Of a DNA stretch of 53,830 bases, positions 45,478 through 53,830 are shown one piece after another. Below the pieces are notes generated by a model. That model did no database searches and was not told the DNA's origin. It was given only the letters and a program-made list of their open reading frames with translations. Source of the stretch: Legionella wadsworthii DSM 21896 = ATCC 33877. GTDB lineage: Bacteria; Pseudomonadota; Gammaproteobacteria; Legionellales; Legionellaceae. Location of the stretch: NCBI RefSeq assembly GCF_000701265.1, contig NZ_KL370760.1:415203-469032 (forward strand), given 5' to 3'. Each line of letters begins with the position of its first letter. Position 1 is the first letter of the stretch. The translations under genes were made by a program, and so were the position numbers.

Positions 45478-46347
45478 TTAAGATGCCTCAGTTAACTGCT
45501 CAATAATCCGTTGTAATCTTTCTTCATTATCATAACTAATCACCAGTGAGCCTTTACCTGATTTACCCGGTTTGAGCTTAATGGCGGTGCGTAAATGCTG
45601 TGAGAGATTTTTTAACTGATCTTGATATAGTGAAATGTCAAAATCTGGGAACTGCTCTTTGGTTTTACCTAACTTAACCCGCTCAACCAGCTTTTCTGTT
45701 TCACGTACCGACAAGTTTTTGGCCACAATAATTTGAGCCACTTGATTTTGTTGTTCTTCTTCCAACATCAATAAGGCACGCGCATGCCCCATATCCAGGT
45801 CACCATGCTCCAATAATTTCTTGACCCCATTGGCAAGAGCCAGTAACCGCAGGTAATTGCTTACAGCAGTTCGGGACTTACATAATAGATCTGCGACTTG
45901 TTGGTGGGTTAGTGAAAACTCATGGGTAAGCCTATGCATTGCACGCGCTTGATCCATGGCATTTAAGTCTTCCCGTTGTAAATTTTCAACCAAAGCCATA
46001 GCCATGGCTGTTTCATCATCGACTTGCTTTAAAATCACTGGGACTTCGGTTAGCCCAGCGAGCTGACTTGCCCGCCAGCGGCGCTCGCCTGCAATGATTT
46101 CATAGCGGCCATCACTCAATTCACGTACTAAAAGAGGTTGCAACAAACCCTGCTTCTTGATGGATTGCGCCAGCTCCATTAAGGGCGCTTCTTCCATTTC
46201 ACCTCGGGGTTGGTATTTACCAGGCTGCAAACAATCAACGGCAAGCTTCAAGCTTTCGATTTGTGGTTTTTCATTTAAAAGCGTGTTATTGGATTGGCTT
46301 AATAAAGCGGATAAGTTACGCCCTAAACTGCTACGTTTTATAGTCAT
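45478..46347 (-). CDS. parB: Chromosome-partitioning protein ParB
   Basis: A 289-residue CTPase-clamp protein that loads on parS sites near oriC. The ParB/Srx N-terminal domain has QPGKYQPRGEMEE, QGLLQPLLVREL and GERRWRASQLAGL (arginine patch, about 85-97), the HTH lies near 140-165 (LTHQQVADLLCKSRTAVSNY in part: VADLLCKSRTAVSN) and the C-terminal dimerisation domain near 245-289. It is 12 bases downstream of parA on the same strand, the usual parAB operon. Confidence 0.97.
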   Translation of the reverse strand: MTIKRSSLGRNLSALLSQSNNTLLNEKPQIESLKLAVDCLQPGKYQPRGEMEEAPLMELAQSIKKQGLLQPLLVRELSDGRYEIIAGERRWRASQLAGLTEVPVILKQVDDETAMAMALVENLQREDLNAMDQARAMHRLTHEFSLTHQQVADLLCKSRTAVSNYLRLLALANGVKKLLEHGDLDMGHARALLMLEEEQQNQVAQIIVAKNLSVRETEKLVERVKLGKTKEQFPDFDISLYQDQLKNLSQHLRTAIKLKPGKSGKGSLVISYDNEERLQRIIEQLTEAS

Positions 46348-46359
46348 AAATTACCCCTC

Positions 46360-47130
46360 TTAACATGCAACAGTTTGTTTATTAATCAGCTCAGATGCAA
46401 GAACCATGTAGGCTGCAGCGCCAGGTGATGTTTTATCGTAATGTAAGGCTGGAAGTCCATGGCTAGGCGCTTCAGCAAGACGAACATTTCGCGGTACGAC
46501 AGTACGATAAACCTTTGTTGGAAAATGCTCCATTAATTGTTTTGAAACTTCGGAACACAAACGATTACGCGCATCGTACATGGTTCGCAAAAGACCCTCA
46601 AGATGAAGTCGAGGGTTTACTGAGGCTTTGACCTGTTCGATAGTCGAAAGCAGCGCAGCTAAGCCTTCAAGGGCGTAGTATTCGCATTGCATCGGGATAA
46701 GAACAGAGTCAGCCGCAACAAAAGCATTAATCGTTAAAGTGTTTAAGGTCGGAGGACAATCGATTAAAAGAAAATCATATTTATTTTGGATGGGCTGCAA
46801 TGCCTTATAAAGAAAAGTTTCTCGGTGATTGCGTTCCATGAGACTTACTTCAGCCACAGTCAAATCATCGTTACCAGGAATTAAATCGTACCCACCAGCT
46901 GTGGCAAGGCATGCTTGCTCTGCAAGGCAGTCATGGAGCAAAACATCATTGGTTGTATGGACTAACTGACTTTTATCCACTCCGCTGCCCATGGTGGCAT
47001 TACCCTGAGGATCTAAGTCAATGAGCAAAACCTGTTGTCGATTCGCTGCCAAAGAAGCAGCTAAGTTAATCGCTGTAGTCGTTTTTCCTACGCCGCCTTT
47101 TTGATTGGCAATGGCTATAACTTTTGCCAT
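46360..47130 (-). CDS. parA: Chromosome-partitioning ATPase ParA (Soj)
   Basis: A 256-residue deviant-Walker ATPase. KGGVGKTT (residues 11-18) is the Walker A motif with the signature lysine, LLIDLDPQGNATMG (about 35-48) is the switch I region and FLLIDCPPTLN (about 119-129) is Walker B. ParA gradients position ParB-bound origins. The ATG at 47130 gives the normal start. It is separated from rsmG by about 177 bases, which contain no credible gene. Confidence 0.97.
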   Translation of the reverse strand: MAKVIAIANQKGGVGKTTTAINLAASLAANRQQVLLIDLDPQGNATMGSGVDKSQLVHTTNDVLLHDCLAEQACLATAGGYDLIPGNDDLTVAEVSLMERNHRETFLYKALQPIQNKYDFLLIDCPPTLNTLTINAFVAADSVLIPMQCEYYALEGLAALLSTIEQVKASVNPRLHLEGLLRTMYDARNRLCSEVSKQLMEHFPTKVYRTVVPRNVRLAEAPSHGLPALHYDKTSPGAAAYMVLASELINKQTVAC

Positions 47131-47307
47131 GATTTATTCCTTGGTTACACCTGGATTTGTAATGAAACATCCAGAATTTTTTTCTAATATCTTCAAAACT
47201 GCCATCTTTATACTGGGTTTTAATCCGCATCAGTATGCTGTCCTTAGACATTTGAAATCAGGCATATTTTGGCTCAAGCTAACCAAATGTTAACAAATTT
47301 TTAGAGG

Positions 47308-47943
47308 TTAATCACTTTTTCCTGATTCGTTCTCAATAATGATGCAACAACGTTCACCTTCAATACCTGCGACTTCATAACGCTCTATTTTATAGTGCTG
47401 TTTTATCTCATTCAATTCTGCATCAGGACAGCGGCCTTTCATTGCCAACCAAATACCTTTATCAGCAATAAGATGTTGCGTCCATTGAATCATTTGTTCC
47501 AGGCTACTAAAAGCTCGACTTAATACTGTATCAAAACCTTGTGTTGGGTGGTAGTTCTCGACTCGTAATTGAACAATTTCTAAGTTTTTAATATTGAGTT
47601 GTCTTTTAACTTCTTTGAGAAAACGTATTTTTTTACCATTCGAATCCAGTAAAACAAAATTGGTATCTGGTTTTGCCAGTGCCAGAGGGATTCCCGGTAA
47701 ACCTGCACCCGTTCCTACATCGATAATTTGCGTGCCTTTCAACCAGGGTATTATCGCCAGGCTATCTAAAATATGTTTGCTAACCATAGTATCAAGATCA
47801 CGAATTGCCGTAAGATTGTATGCTAAATTCCACTTATTGAGTAAACATAAATATTCAGATAAACCAGGATTTAACGCATCCAATCCGAGTTTGTTTAAGC
47901 TTTCTTTAAGAAGAAACTGAATGTGTTCTATGTGTTCCTTCAT
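47308..47943 (-). CDS. rsmG: 16S rRNA m7G527 methyltransferase RsmG (GidB)
   Basis: A 211-residue SAM-dependent enzyme that methylates G527 of 16S rRNA; loss gives low-level streptomycin resistance in several bacteria. The SAM motif [18 protein letters not shown] (about 70-87) is clear, as is the [13 protein letters not shown] segment (about 33-45). The ATG at 47943 overlaps the mnmG stop (ATGA), the classical mnmG-rsmG pair. Confidence 0.97.
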   Translation of the reverse strand: MKEHIEHIQFLLKESLNKLGLDALNPGLSEYLCLLNKWNLAYNLTAIRDLDTMVSKHILDSLAIIPWLKGTQIIDVGTGAGLPGIPLALAKPDTNFVLLDSNGKKIRFLKEVKRQLNIKNLEIVQLRVENYHPTQGFDTVLSRAFSSLEQMIQWTQHLIADKGIWLAMKGRCPDAELNEIKQHYKIERYEVAGIEGERCCIIIENESGKSD

Positions 47944-49814
47944 ACTTCAATTCGCTGTTTTTTCATATGTACTAACAATAGAGACAGGGCAGCAGGCGTT
48001 ACTCCCGATATACGTCCTGCTTGGGCAAGTGTAGCGGGTCTAATCTTGGTTAGTTTTTGAATCACTTCATTAGACAAGCCAGTGACTTCATGATAGTTCA
48101 ATGATTCAGGCAAGGCGGTATTCTCATGTTTGCGCATCTTTTCTATATCAAGTTGTTGTCGCTCAATATATCCGGCATATTTATTTTGAATTTCAATTTG
48201 CTCACTGACTTCATCTGGCAATTCAGGCAATCCCAAGTCATCCAGCATCAGTAAATGCTGATAATTAATTTCAGGACGTTTTAAAAATTCTGAGGCTCTG
48301 TTGTCGTGGGCCATTGGATTATTCAAAATGTCTTTAAACATTTCATTGTGGCCTACACGTACCCAAGTATTATTTAAAAGTGATTGAGTTGATTCTATGG
48401 CTTCTCGTTTTTGAGCAAAATGTTTCCAACGTGCTTCACCAACAATGCCTAACTCTTTGCCTTTCGCAGTTAAGCGTAAATCTGCATTATCCTCACGCAA
48501 TAACAATCGATATTCAGCGCGTGAGGTGAACATCCGATAAGGTTCTTGAGTCCCACAAGTTATCAAATCATCAATTAATACCCCGATATAGGCTTCATCG
48601 CGGCGTGGACACCAAAGCTCCTTTTCTTGAATTAGCAGAGCAGCATTCAAGCCCGCAATAATTCCTTGTGCAGCAGCTTCTTCATAACCTGTTGTTCCAT
48701 TAATTTGCCCTGCGAAAAATAAGTTAGGAATAGGCTTGGTTTGCAAAAACGAGGTGAGTCCCCGGGGATCAAAATAATCATATTCTATGGCATAGCCAGG
48801 TCTGGTGATGTGCGCATTCTCAAATCCTTTAATTGTTCGTACAAATTGCACTTGAACTTCAAAGGGAAGACTCGTGGAAATACCATTAGGATAGATTTCT
48901 TCAGAAGTGAGTCCTTCAGGCTCAACAAAAATTTGATGAGATAATTTATCAGCAAAACGGACAATCTTATCTTCAATGGACGGACAATATCGCGGTCCTA
49001 TTCCTTCGATTACACCCGCATACATGGGTGATTTGTGAAGATTATTACGAATGATTTCGTGAGTTTCTTCAGTGGTATGCGTGATGTGGCATGGCACTTG
49101 TTGCGGATGATCGCTTGCTGTTCCAAGATAAGAAAAGATAGGGATGGGTAAATCGCCAGGTTGCACGGTCATTTGGCTAAAATCTAAAGAGCGACGATCA
49201 ATTCGCGGTGGTGTGCCTGTCTTTAATCGGCCGACAGGTAAATCCAAATCACGTAAGCTCTTAGACAAAGCAATAGAAGGTGGATCTCCTGCACGACCAC
49301 CAGCATATTGACTCATGCCAACATGAATTTTTCCACCCAAAAAAGTACCAACTGTGAGTACCACAGCCCGTGCTCTTAAAGTGAGCCCCATTTGCGTCAC
49401 AACAGCGCTCACCCTATCACCTTCAAGGATCAAATCATCGACAGCTTGCTGGAAAATAGTCAGATTGTCTTGGTTTTGTAATTGTTCTCTAATTGCTTGT
49501 CTGTAAAGTACGCGGTCAGCTTGTGCTCGCGTAGCACGAACTGCAGGACCTTTAGAGGCATTCAGTGTCCGGAATTGAATTCCTGCTCTGTCCGTAGCTT
49601 TTGCCATTGCGCCATCTAAAGCATCAATTTCTTTGACTAAATGTCCTTTACCTATCCCGCCTATCGCAGGATTACAGGACATTTGGCCGAGTAAATCCAT
49701 ATTATGCGTCAGAAGTAACGTTTGCGCACCCATTCGTGCTGCTGCAAGAGCGGCTTCTGTACCCGCATGTCCACCGCCTACAACAATGACATCATATAAT
49801 TTTTCAAGATTCAT
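47940..49814 (-). CDS. mnmG: tRNA uridine 5-carboxymethylaminomethyl enzyme MnmG (GidA)
   Basis: FAD enzyme that with MnmE modifies U34 of several tRNAs. I chose the ATG at 49814 ([18 protein letters not shown]), giving 624 residues; a TTG 24 bases upstream gives eight unconserved residues. The FAD Rossmann motif [10 protein letters not shown] is near 13-22, and [14 protein letters not shown] (about 45-60), [16 protein letters not shown] and the signature [11 protein letters not shown] are present. It is the first gene of the mnmG-rsmG-parA-parB block, a gene order typical of DNA close to the replication origin. Confidence 0.98.
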   Translation of the reverse strand: MNLEKLYDVIVVGGGHAGTEAALAAARMGAQTLLLTHNMDLLGQMSCNPAIGGIGKGHLVKEIDALDGAMAKATDRAGIQFRTLNASKGPAVRATRAQADRVLYRQAIREQLQNQDNLTIFQQAVDDLILEGDRVSAVVTQMGLTLRARAVVLTVGTFLGGKIHVGMSQYAGGRAGDPPSIALSKSLRDLDLPVGRLKTGTPPRIDRRSLDFSQMTVQPGDLPIPIFSYLGTASDHPQQVPCHITHTTEETHEIIRNNLHKSPMYAGVIEGIGPRYCPSIEDKIVRFADKLSHQIFVEPEGLTSEEIYPNGISTSLPFEVQVQFVRTIKGFENAHITRPGYAIEYDYFDPRGLTSFLQTKPIPNLFFAGQINGTTGYEEAAAQGIIAGLNAALLIQEKELWCPRRDEAYIGVLIDDLITCGTQEPYRMFTSRAEYRLLLREDNADLRLTAKGKELGIVGEARWKHFAQKREAIESTQSLLNNTWVRVGHNEMFKDILNNPMAHDNRASEFLKRPEINYQHLLMLDDLGLPELPDEVSEQIEIQNKYAGYIERQQLDIEKMRKHENTALPESLNYHEVTGLSNEVIQKLTKIRPATLAQAGRISGVTPAALSLLLVHMKKQRIEV

Positions 49815-50008
49815 GACTGAGCAATATTTGTGAAACAAAAAGAGGAATTATACACTTTTTTATGAATTGTCCCAATATGAAAGAAGGAGATTGCATACTT
49901 TTGTATTAAATCGGATCCTATGGACCGTTCATATTATAAAAAAAGATTAAATGGATAAACCAGGGGTCTGCCTTTTTAGTGCGTGTTCATCTTTTAATAA
50001 TATTAAGT

Positions 50009-50017
50009 TGGTATAAT
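50009..50017 (+). promoter_or_regulatory. Extended -10 promoter for the 50.05-kb orphan gene
   Basis: TGGTATAAT matches the extended -10 consensus (TGnTATAAT) and lies 32 bases before the ATG at 50049. No clear -35 is seen. AATATTAAG at 49999-50007, just upstream, equals the reverse of the PmrA-box core CTTAATATT, but a second half-site is not convincing. Confidence 0.5.
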
Positions 50018-50048
50018 AATTTTAGGGCTGAATAAGTAGGATTAAAAA

Positions 50049-51299
50049 ATGTTTTTTCATAAAATCGAAGAAGAAATTGAACTGGAAGATTTTTCCCCTG
50101 AAGAGTTAAGAAAGAAATTAAAAAAAATGAAAGGGAATAGAGCTTCCAAAAAGTCCATCCTGTTCTCTCTGTTAAAAACCCTTCCCTTTTTTAATAAATT
50201 GATGGAATCAGTCGAATTATCTGGGGATGCCCTCACCAACATCGCGGAAATAGAAGGGCATGTCAGTCATGCTTCCGAGGCAGCGGGGACGGGTTTCCAT
50301 GCCATTAAATTGATCACGAGCATCTCTGATTTCTTATACATTCCGGCCGTTTATTTAGGTGCCTTTATCACCAACCAAGACGTGCCGTTCTCTTTATCGC
50401 GCAATGCACGCTTTTTATATTCTGCTGTGATTCTTGGGCTGACCATCACTGCATTTGCTTTTCCACCGGCTGCGCCCATTATTGCATTGGTGACCTCATT
50501 AAGTGTTTTAGGATTAAGTGTGATTACCCTGGCTAATCTTTTTTATAAACGATATGCATTGATAGATCAGCTCGCACTATTGGAAAACAGTATCATATTA
50601 GGGACAAGCAATGCCAATGAGTCCATTGACCATCTAGAAGAATTACATTTTAAATTAAAAAAGCTGAAGAAGGATGTGAATCTAGAGGAATATAAAGCTT
50701 TAGAAGAAGAAGTAAAAAATGCAAGGAAAGAAGTCAGGGTTAAATTAAAGGCATTGCAAGAAATGCTTGATTCTCGCGAAGAGTGTCAGCAACAATTAGA
50801 GAAGTTAGGAACCAAAGCCGTTTTAGATCGGACCATTGGAACTTTGTTTGCATGCTTAACCGTTATAGGCGCTGCCGTCAGTATTTTTTTACCTCCTGTA
50901 GGTCTCTTTATCATCGCAGCCTCAGCTTCCTTGGCCATTGCTTATGTCATTGGCCGAGTTGCCATACCCTTCTTTAAATCACTCAAAAAAAATAAAATTT
51001 ATGAAACTTCAAAATTGGATGAAGATGACAGTGAGGGTGAAGGAAAGAAAGATGAACTTACAGAAACAGAAACTGAAACTGAATTTGTAACTTCAGACAT
51101 GCGTGTAATCCACGATAGAGATAAAATTATGAAAGCAGCAAAACGCTTAGAAAAACTTGTTGCGGATGATCCAATCATTAAAACGAAATTAATGAATACC
51201 GAACCCGAACAAGATTGCCCACCTGAAGCGTCCGATACGGCACAAAAAGTACTTGATGAACCTGTTGTTCAAGGTGATGAGCATCCAACATTGCAATAG
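50049..51299 (+). CDS. Membrane and coiled-coil orphan protein, possible Dot/Icm substrate
   Basis: A 416-residue protein of no recognised family. A basic N-terminal part (about 1-60) is followed by a hydrophobic hairpin (about 124-165), a long Lys/Glu-rich coiled coil (about 190-265), a second hydrophobic hairpin (about 273-310) and an acidic, disordered tail (about 320-416; repeated Glu-Thr and a final GDEHPTLQ). This hairpin-coil-hairpin layout is common in Legionella effectors that insert into host membranes. Start ATG with AGGA eight bases upstream and an extended -10 promoter are good. It is a single gene; effector status is inference. Confidence 0.7.
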   Translation: MFFHKIEEEIELEDFSPEELRKKLKKMKGNRASKKSILFSLLKTLPFFNKLMESVELSGDALTNIAEIEGHVSHASEAAGTGFHAIKLITSISDFLYIPAVYLGAFITNQDVPFSLSRNARFLYSAVILGLTITAFAFPPAAPIIALVTSLSVLGLSVITLANLFYKRYALIDQLALLENSIILGTSNANESIDHLEELHFKLKKLKKDVNLEEYKALEEEVKNARKEVRVKLKALQEMLDSREECQQQLEKLGTKAVLDRTIGTLFACLTVIGAAVSIFLPPVGLFIIAASASLAIAYVIGRVAIPFFKSLKKNKIYETSKLDEDDSEGEGKKDELTETETETEFVTSDMRVIHDRDKIMKAAKRLEKLVADDPIIKTKLMNTEPEQDCPPEASDTAQKVLDEPVVQGDEHPTLQ

Positions 51300-51350
51300 A
51301 AAACAACTCCCTTATATTCATAACATAACGTGGATTTAGATACATTTAAT

Positions 51351-51911
51351 GGATCCCGCGAACAAGTCGCGGGACGTCGTGGAGTGCAGCAAAATATTTT
51401 TCTATAGTAGAGCTTGGATATTTGCAACCAGGCTACTTGAGCAATAGTTTCCTTACTTTTTAACCTTACCATTGCCTACGTACCCAGCTGGTTCGCAGAA
51501 ATTGATTTATTTATAATAAGAACCAAATTTAGAAATAATTTCTTGGATCGCTGCGAACAAGTCGCGGGACGTCGTGGAGTGCAGCAAACTATTTTTCTAT
51601 AGTAGAGCTTGGATATTTGCAACCAGGCTACTTGAGCAATAGTTTCCTTACTTTTTAACCTTACCATTGCCTACGTACCCAGCTGGTTCGCAGAAATTGA
51701 TTTACTTGCAGCATAATAAGAAACCAAATTTAGAAAATAATTTCTTGGATCGCTGCAAACAAGTCGCGGGACGTCGTGGAAGATTAATTAGAGTGCAACT
51801 TGTATGTTCCTATAGTACAGCCTTGTTCTTTGCAACCAGGCTACTTGAGCAACAGTTTCCTTACTTTTAACTATACTATCGTCTACGCACCGCGGCTGGT
51901 CCGCGGTGTCT
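51351..51911. repeat. Second repeat element: tandem ~200-bp units with the same hairpin termini
   Basis: The left end at 51355 (CCGCGAACAAGTCGCGGGAC) and the right end near 51886-51911 (ACGCACCGCGGCTGGTCCGC) are inverted repeats that match those of the 31.55-kb element. Three units lie head-to-tail, beginning near 51355, 51550 and 51752 (spacings 195 and 202 bases). Units 1 and 2 are nearly identical and end in a degenerate right terminus (for example ACGTACCCAGCTGGTTCGCA at 51478-51497); unit 3 is more divergent but keeps the intact right end. Open frames on both strands here (60-70 codons, repeated with the units) are not credible genes. It fills the 645-base gap between the orphan gene and batD. 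Confidence 0.85.
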
Positions 51912-51944
51912 CAAGATTGGATTAGAATCTCGCCCAAGATTGAT

Positions 51945-53606
51945 TCAATAAGTGGGGTTCATAGGAGGTAATACATCCTCAAAGTGTGGTTTCATCGTAT
52001 TATTTTTTTTCATGTGCTGCACACTGCGCCAAAGTTCGTCCCCTCGCCAAAGAATTCTTTCTTTGTTTTTGTACAAAACCTGAGAAAGAATCTGCACTTG
52101 TTTTTTAAAAGAAGAATCCGTAGCAAGCCGTGTGATATCTGTCAGATTTAGAATAGAGGCATCTGGCCAGTAAAGGCGCGCCCAGAAGATTAAGGCATCC
52201 CGTGTGCGTTGGGGGTTACTCTGAATGCATGCCTGGCGAAGGTCGTTTAATGCAGTTTTATAAGAAGTCTTTCCAGAATGTTTACTGCGTTTTTGCCATC
52301 CCCATAAAAATAATGTAATAATCCAACCCGCAGCGAACAATGCTGCAACTGCCCAAGCCCAATCCCATTTTACCGTAGTAGGGCTTTCTTTCATTTCATG
52401 GGAAGATTGGGTTTTATTTTCACTTTTAATGGCTTGTAATGTGCTCGCATTTACCGAAGGTGCCGCATTGACTGCAGGAGTCACTTCGAATGTTTTTGCA
52501 GGTAAGGTTGTGATTTCTTCTTTTCCTGATTCGGTATTAAACCAGGGGAGTTTGAGTTCAGGAATTGTGATTTTACCTGCTTTGTTGAATAAATATGTCA
52601 CTTTGATTTCAGTGCGACCTACCAACTCACCAAAAGTAATCCTATTTTTATTTTTCGTTTTTTCGGGGTAAACATTAATCCCATCTGGTTCAGCAAAATT
52701 AAGTGAAGGTAGAAGTTGCGCAGGAATACCCACCCCTTCTAAAATGACAGTTCGAACTAAAGTATTTCCTTGTTCAATTTTTTGGTTTGAATTTTCATAT
52801 TCTTCCATGAGCTTTACTTTCTTTGCGGGGAGCCATATTTTACCTGAATATTCTTTGGGTATTGGTTGGACGTTAATTTTTATTGTTTTGTCCTGAGCAG
52901 TGACACGTTCTGGATTAAAATCATAAACTAAAGCAGAAAAGACAGGAGATTTTATTTTTAAAGGTCCGCTTTTTTGAGGGAAAATGGCATAGTTTTGTTC
53001 TTCCACAAGATAAGTGACATCATTTTTTTGGATTTGATAACGCTTTTCCTCACCCAAAGGAAAAAGTAATGCATTTTCAACTTGGGGACCTTGGTAATTT
53101 GCATTAAGCAGTTGCTTGGAATTGTATAAAGTAACCTTATAAGTAATTTGTTGATTCACATACGGATTATTTTTGTTAATTTCCGCAGTTAAATATAAAT
53201 TTTGGTTCGGGGTATTGTCAGAATTACTTTGAGAGGTCTTATGAGCAGTTGTACTTGCGGTTACCTCAATTACAGTCGGTTGCGTCGATTCATTCCCTAT
53301 TTTAATCGCTGGAATGGTTAATTTTCCTTCTTTGTTTGGTTTTAAAGTAACAGTCCATTCACTTGATGATTGGGCTTGTCCGTTAATAATCGAATAATTC
53401 ATACGCCGTTCCGTACCAAGAATCACAAAATTCTTTTGCAAGGGTGTCAGATCAGGTATGACTCCATTTTGTAAAGAATCTTGCGTGATAACCAAGTTGA
53501 ATGAATCATCAATACTAATTTGAGAAGGATCAAGTTGTACGTGTACATCAGCATAGATTGACGCACAAAATAAATAAAATAGACCAATAAGAATTATTTT
53601 TTTCAT
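51945..53606 (-). CDS. batD: BatD family (oxygen-tolerance) protein
   Basis: A 553-residue exported, membrane-anchored protein of the BatD family, encoded in Bat operons with VWA and MoxR-like proteins and linked to stress tolerance. The signal peptide (about 1-18, ending IYA-DV) is followed by several Ig-like beta domains (DVHVQLDPSQISIDDSFNL at the start; repeated near 145, 250 and 290), a Ser/Thr-rich linker near 390-415, one membrane helix (about 418-440, AWAVAALFAAGWIITLFLWGW in part) and a cytosolic C-terminal domain. I chose the ATG at 53606, which overlaps the stop of the upstream Bat gene (ATGA). Confidence 0.9.
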   Translation of the reverse strand: MKKIILIGLFYLFCASIYADVHVQLDPSQISIDDSFNLVITQDSLQNGVIPDLTPLQKNFVILGTERRMNYSIINGQAQSSSEWTVTLKPNKEGKLTIPAIKIGNESTQPTVIEVTASTTAHKTSQSNSDNTPNQNLYLTAEINKNNPYVNQQITYKVTLYNSKQLLNANYQGPQVENALLFPLGEEKRYQIQKNDVTYLVEEQNYAIFPQKSGPLKIKSPVFSALVYDFNPERVTAQDKTIKINVQPIPKEYSGKIWLPAKKVKLMEEYENSNQKIEQGNTLVRTVILEGVGIPAQLLPSLNFAEPDGINVYPEKTKNKNRITFGELVGRTEIKVTYLFNKAGKITIPELKLPWFNTESGKEEITTLPAKTFEVTPAVNAAPSVNASTLQAIKSENKTQSSHEMKESPTTVKWDWAWAVAALFAAGWIITLFLWGWQKRSKHSGKTSYKTALNDLRQACIQSNPQRTRDALIFWARLYWPDASILNLTDITRLATDSSFKKQVQILSQVLYKNKERILWRGDELWRSVQHMKKNNTMKPHFEDVLPPMNPTY

Positions 53607-53830
53607 TGATACCATCCACGTTCTCTTCGTAAATGGTCACGTAAGAATTGTTCTCGCATTAATCCTTCCGGATCATCTGGAATCAAACGCAACCATTGTT
53701 CTTTTGCCAATTGTTTTTCTCGTTCTGCTTCAGACTGAGTCTCACCCTTACTTTCACTTTTATTTTGAGTCTGCTGATCTTTAATTGCTTTATCTTTTTG
53801 CTGCTCTTTGTTTTGCTGCTCTTTGTTTTG
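53603..53830 (-). CDS. C-terminus of a BatB/BatC-type VWA-TPR protein, partial
   Basis: The frame is open to the window edge on the minus strand and gives 75 residues. It begins with Gln/Lys/Asn-rich low-complexity sequence (repeats of QQNKEQ) and ends with QWLRLIPDDPEGLMREQFL, the very conserved tail of VWA-TPR Bat proteins (usual form: QWLRRIPDDPGGLLRRKF). It overlaps the batD start by four bases, so the operon continues upstream outside the window. Confidence 0.88.
   Translation of the reverse strand, partial: QNKEQQNKEQQKDKAIKDQQTQNKSESKGETQSEAEREKQLAKEQWLRLIPDDPEGLMREQFLRDHLRRERGWYQ

Noticed and set aside
45697..45713. parS-like sequence TGTTTCACGT inside parB
   Set aside because: Only the first ten bases match the parS palindrome; the second half does not, and it encodes the conserved VRETE motif of ParB.
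49815..50048. Replication origin next to mnmG
   Set aside because: Only one DnaA-box-like sequence (TTATACACT at 49848-49856) is visible and there is no cluster or AT-rich unwinding array, nor dnaA/rpmH nearby.
51269..51870. Small open frames of 63-67 codons repeated on both strands
   Set aside because: They recur because the ~200-bp unit recurs; they run into the element termini and lack ribosome binding sites.

Overview
The window reads as chromosomal DNA of a Legionella species, probably not L. pneumophila itself. The evidence is AT-rich coding sequence, gammaproteobacterial housekeeping genes, the separated tatC and tatAB loci known from Legionella, a PvcA/PvcB isonitrile locus of the kind known in L. 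pneumophila, and several coiled-coil or lysine/glutamate-rich orphan proteins that resemble Dot/Icm substrates. The mnmG-rsmG-parA-parB block suggests the right half lies not far from the replication origin, although no origin is visible.

Layout. 1-1.2 kb: 3' end of a trimeric autotransporter adhesin. 1.3-9.8 kb: housekeeping genes (fumC, rsmE, trxA, rho, ubiD, fre-like reductase, hspQ) and an outer-membrane barrel protein. 9.8-13.8 kb, minus strand: a nicotinamidase-like hydrolase, a long coiled-coil protein, tatC and panD. 14.0-21.7 kb, plus strand: rsmA, a TraI_2/HD-like protein overlapping apaH, then a tightly overlapping four-gene tripartite efflux system (TolC, adaptor lipoprotein, ABC ATPase, MacB-type permease). 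22.0-26.0 kb: a di-haem c-type protein, an MltB-type transglycosylase, a fused MsrB-MsrA whose MsrA half lacks its catalytic cysteine, and a GNAT acetyltransferase. 26.0-31.5 kb: an MFS transporter and a translationally coupled pvcA-pvcB-cytochrome P450 operon with a divergent LysR regulator. 31.5-32.1 kb: a repeat element made of 27-bp tandem units. 32.2-35.6 kb, minus strand: the ubiE-ubiJ-ubiB-tatA-tatB operon. 35.8-38.9 kb: an effector-like orphan, a DUF2975/HTH pair, a DUF1841 protein and a LysE-type exporter. 39.0-45.2 kb: a tetrahaem cytochrome c followed by a caa3-type cytochrome oxidase cluster (coxB, coxA, ctaG, coxC). 45.5-49.8 kb, minus strand: mnmG, rsmG, parA, parB. 50.0-51.3 kb: a membrane/coiled-coil orphan. 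51.35-51.9 kb: a second repeat element with the same termini as the first. 51.9 kb to the end, minus strand: batD and the C-terminus of the upstream Bat protein.

How the genes work together. The ubi genes feed quinone to respiration; the tetrahaem cytochrome and the caa3 oxidase form a terminal electron route to oxygen; TatABC exports folded proteins. The pvcA-pvcB-P450 unit should make a small isonitrile metabolite from an aromatic amino acid with a P450 tailoring step. I consider it the most interesting metabolic system here. The most interesting DNA-level structure is the pair of repeat elements at 31.55-32.10 kb and 51.35-51.91 kb. They share hairpin-forming inverted termini but have expanded in different ways: one by amplifying a 27-bp piece of its own terminus, the other by tandem copying of a ~200-bp whole unit.
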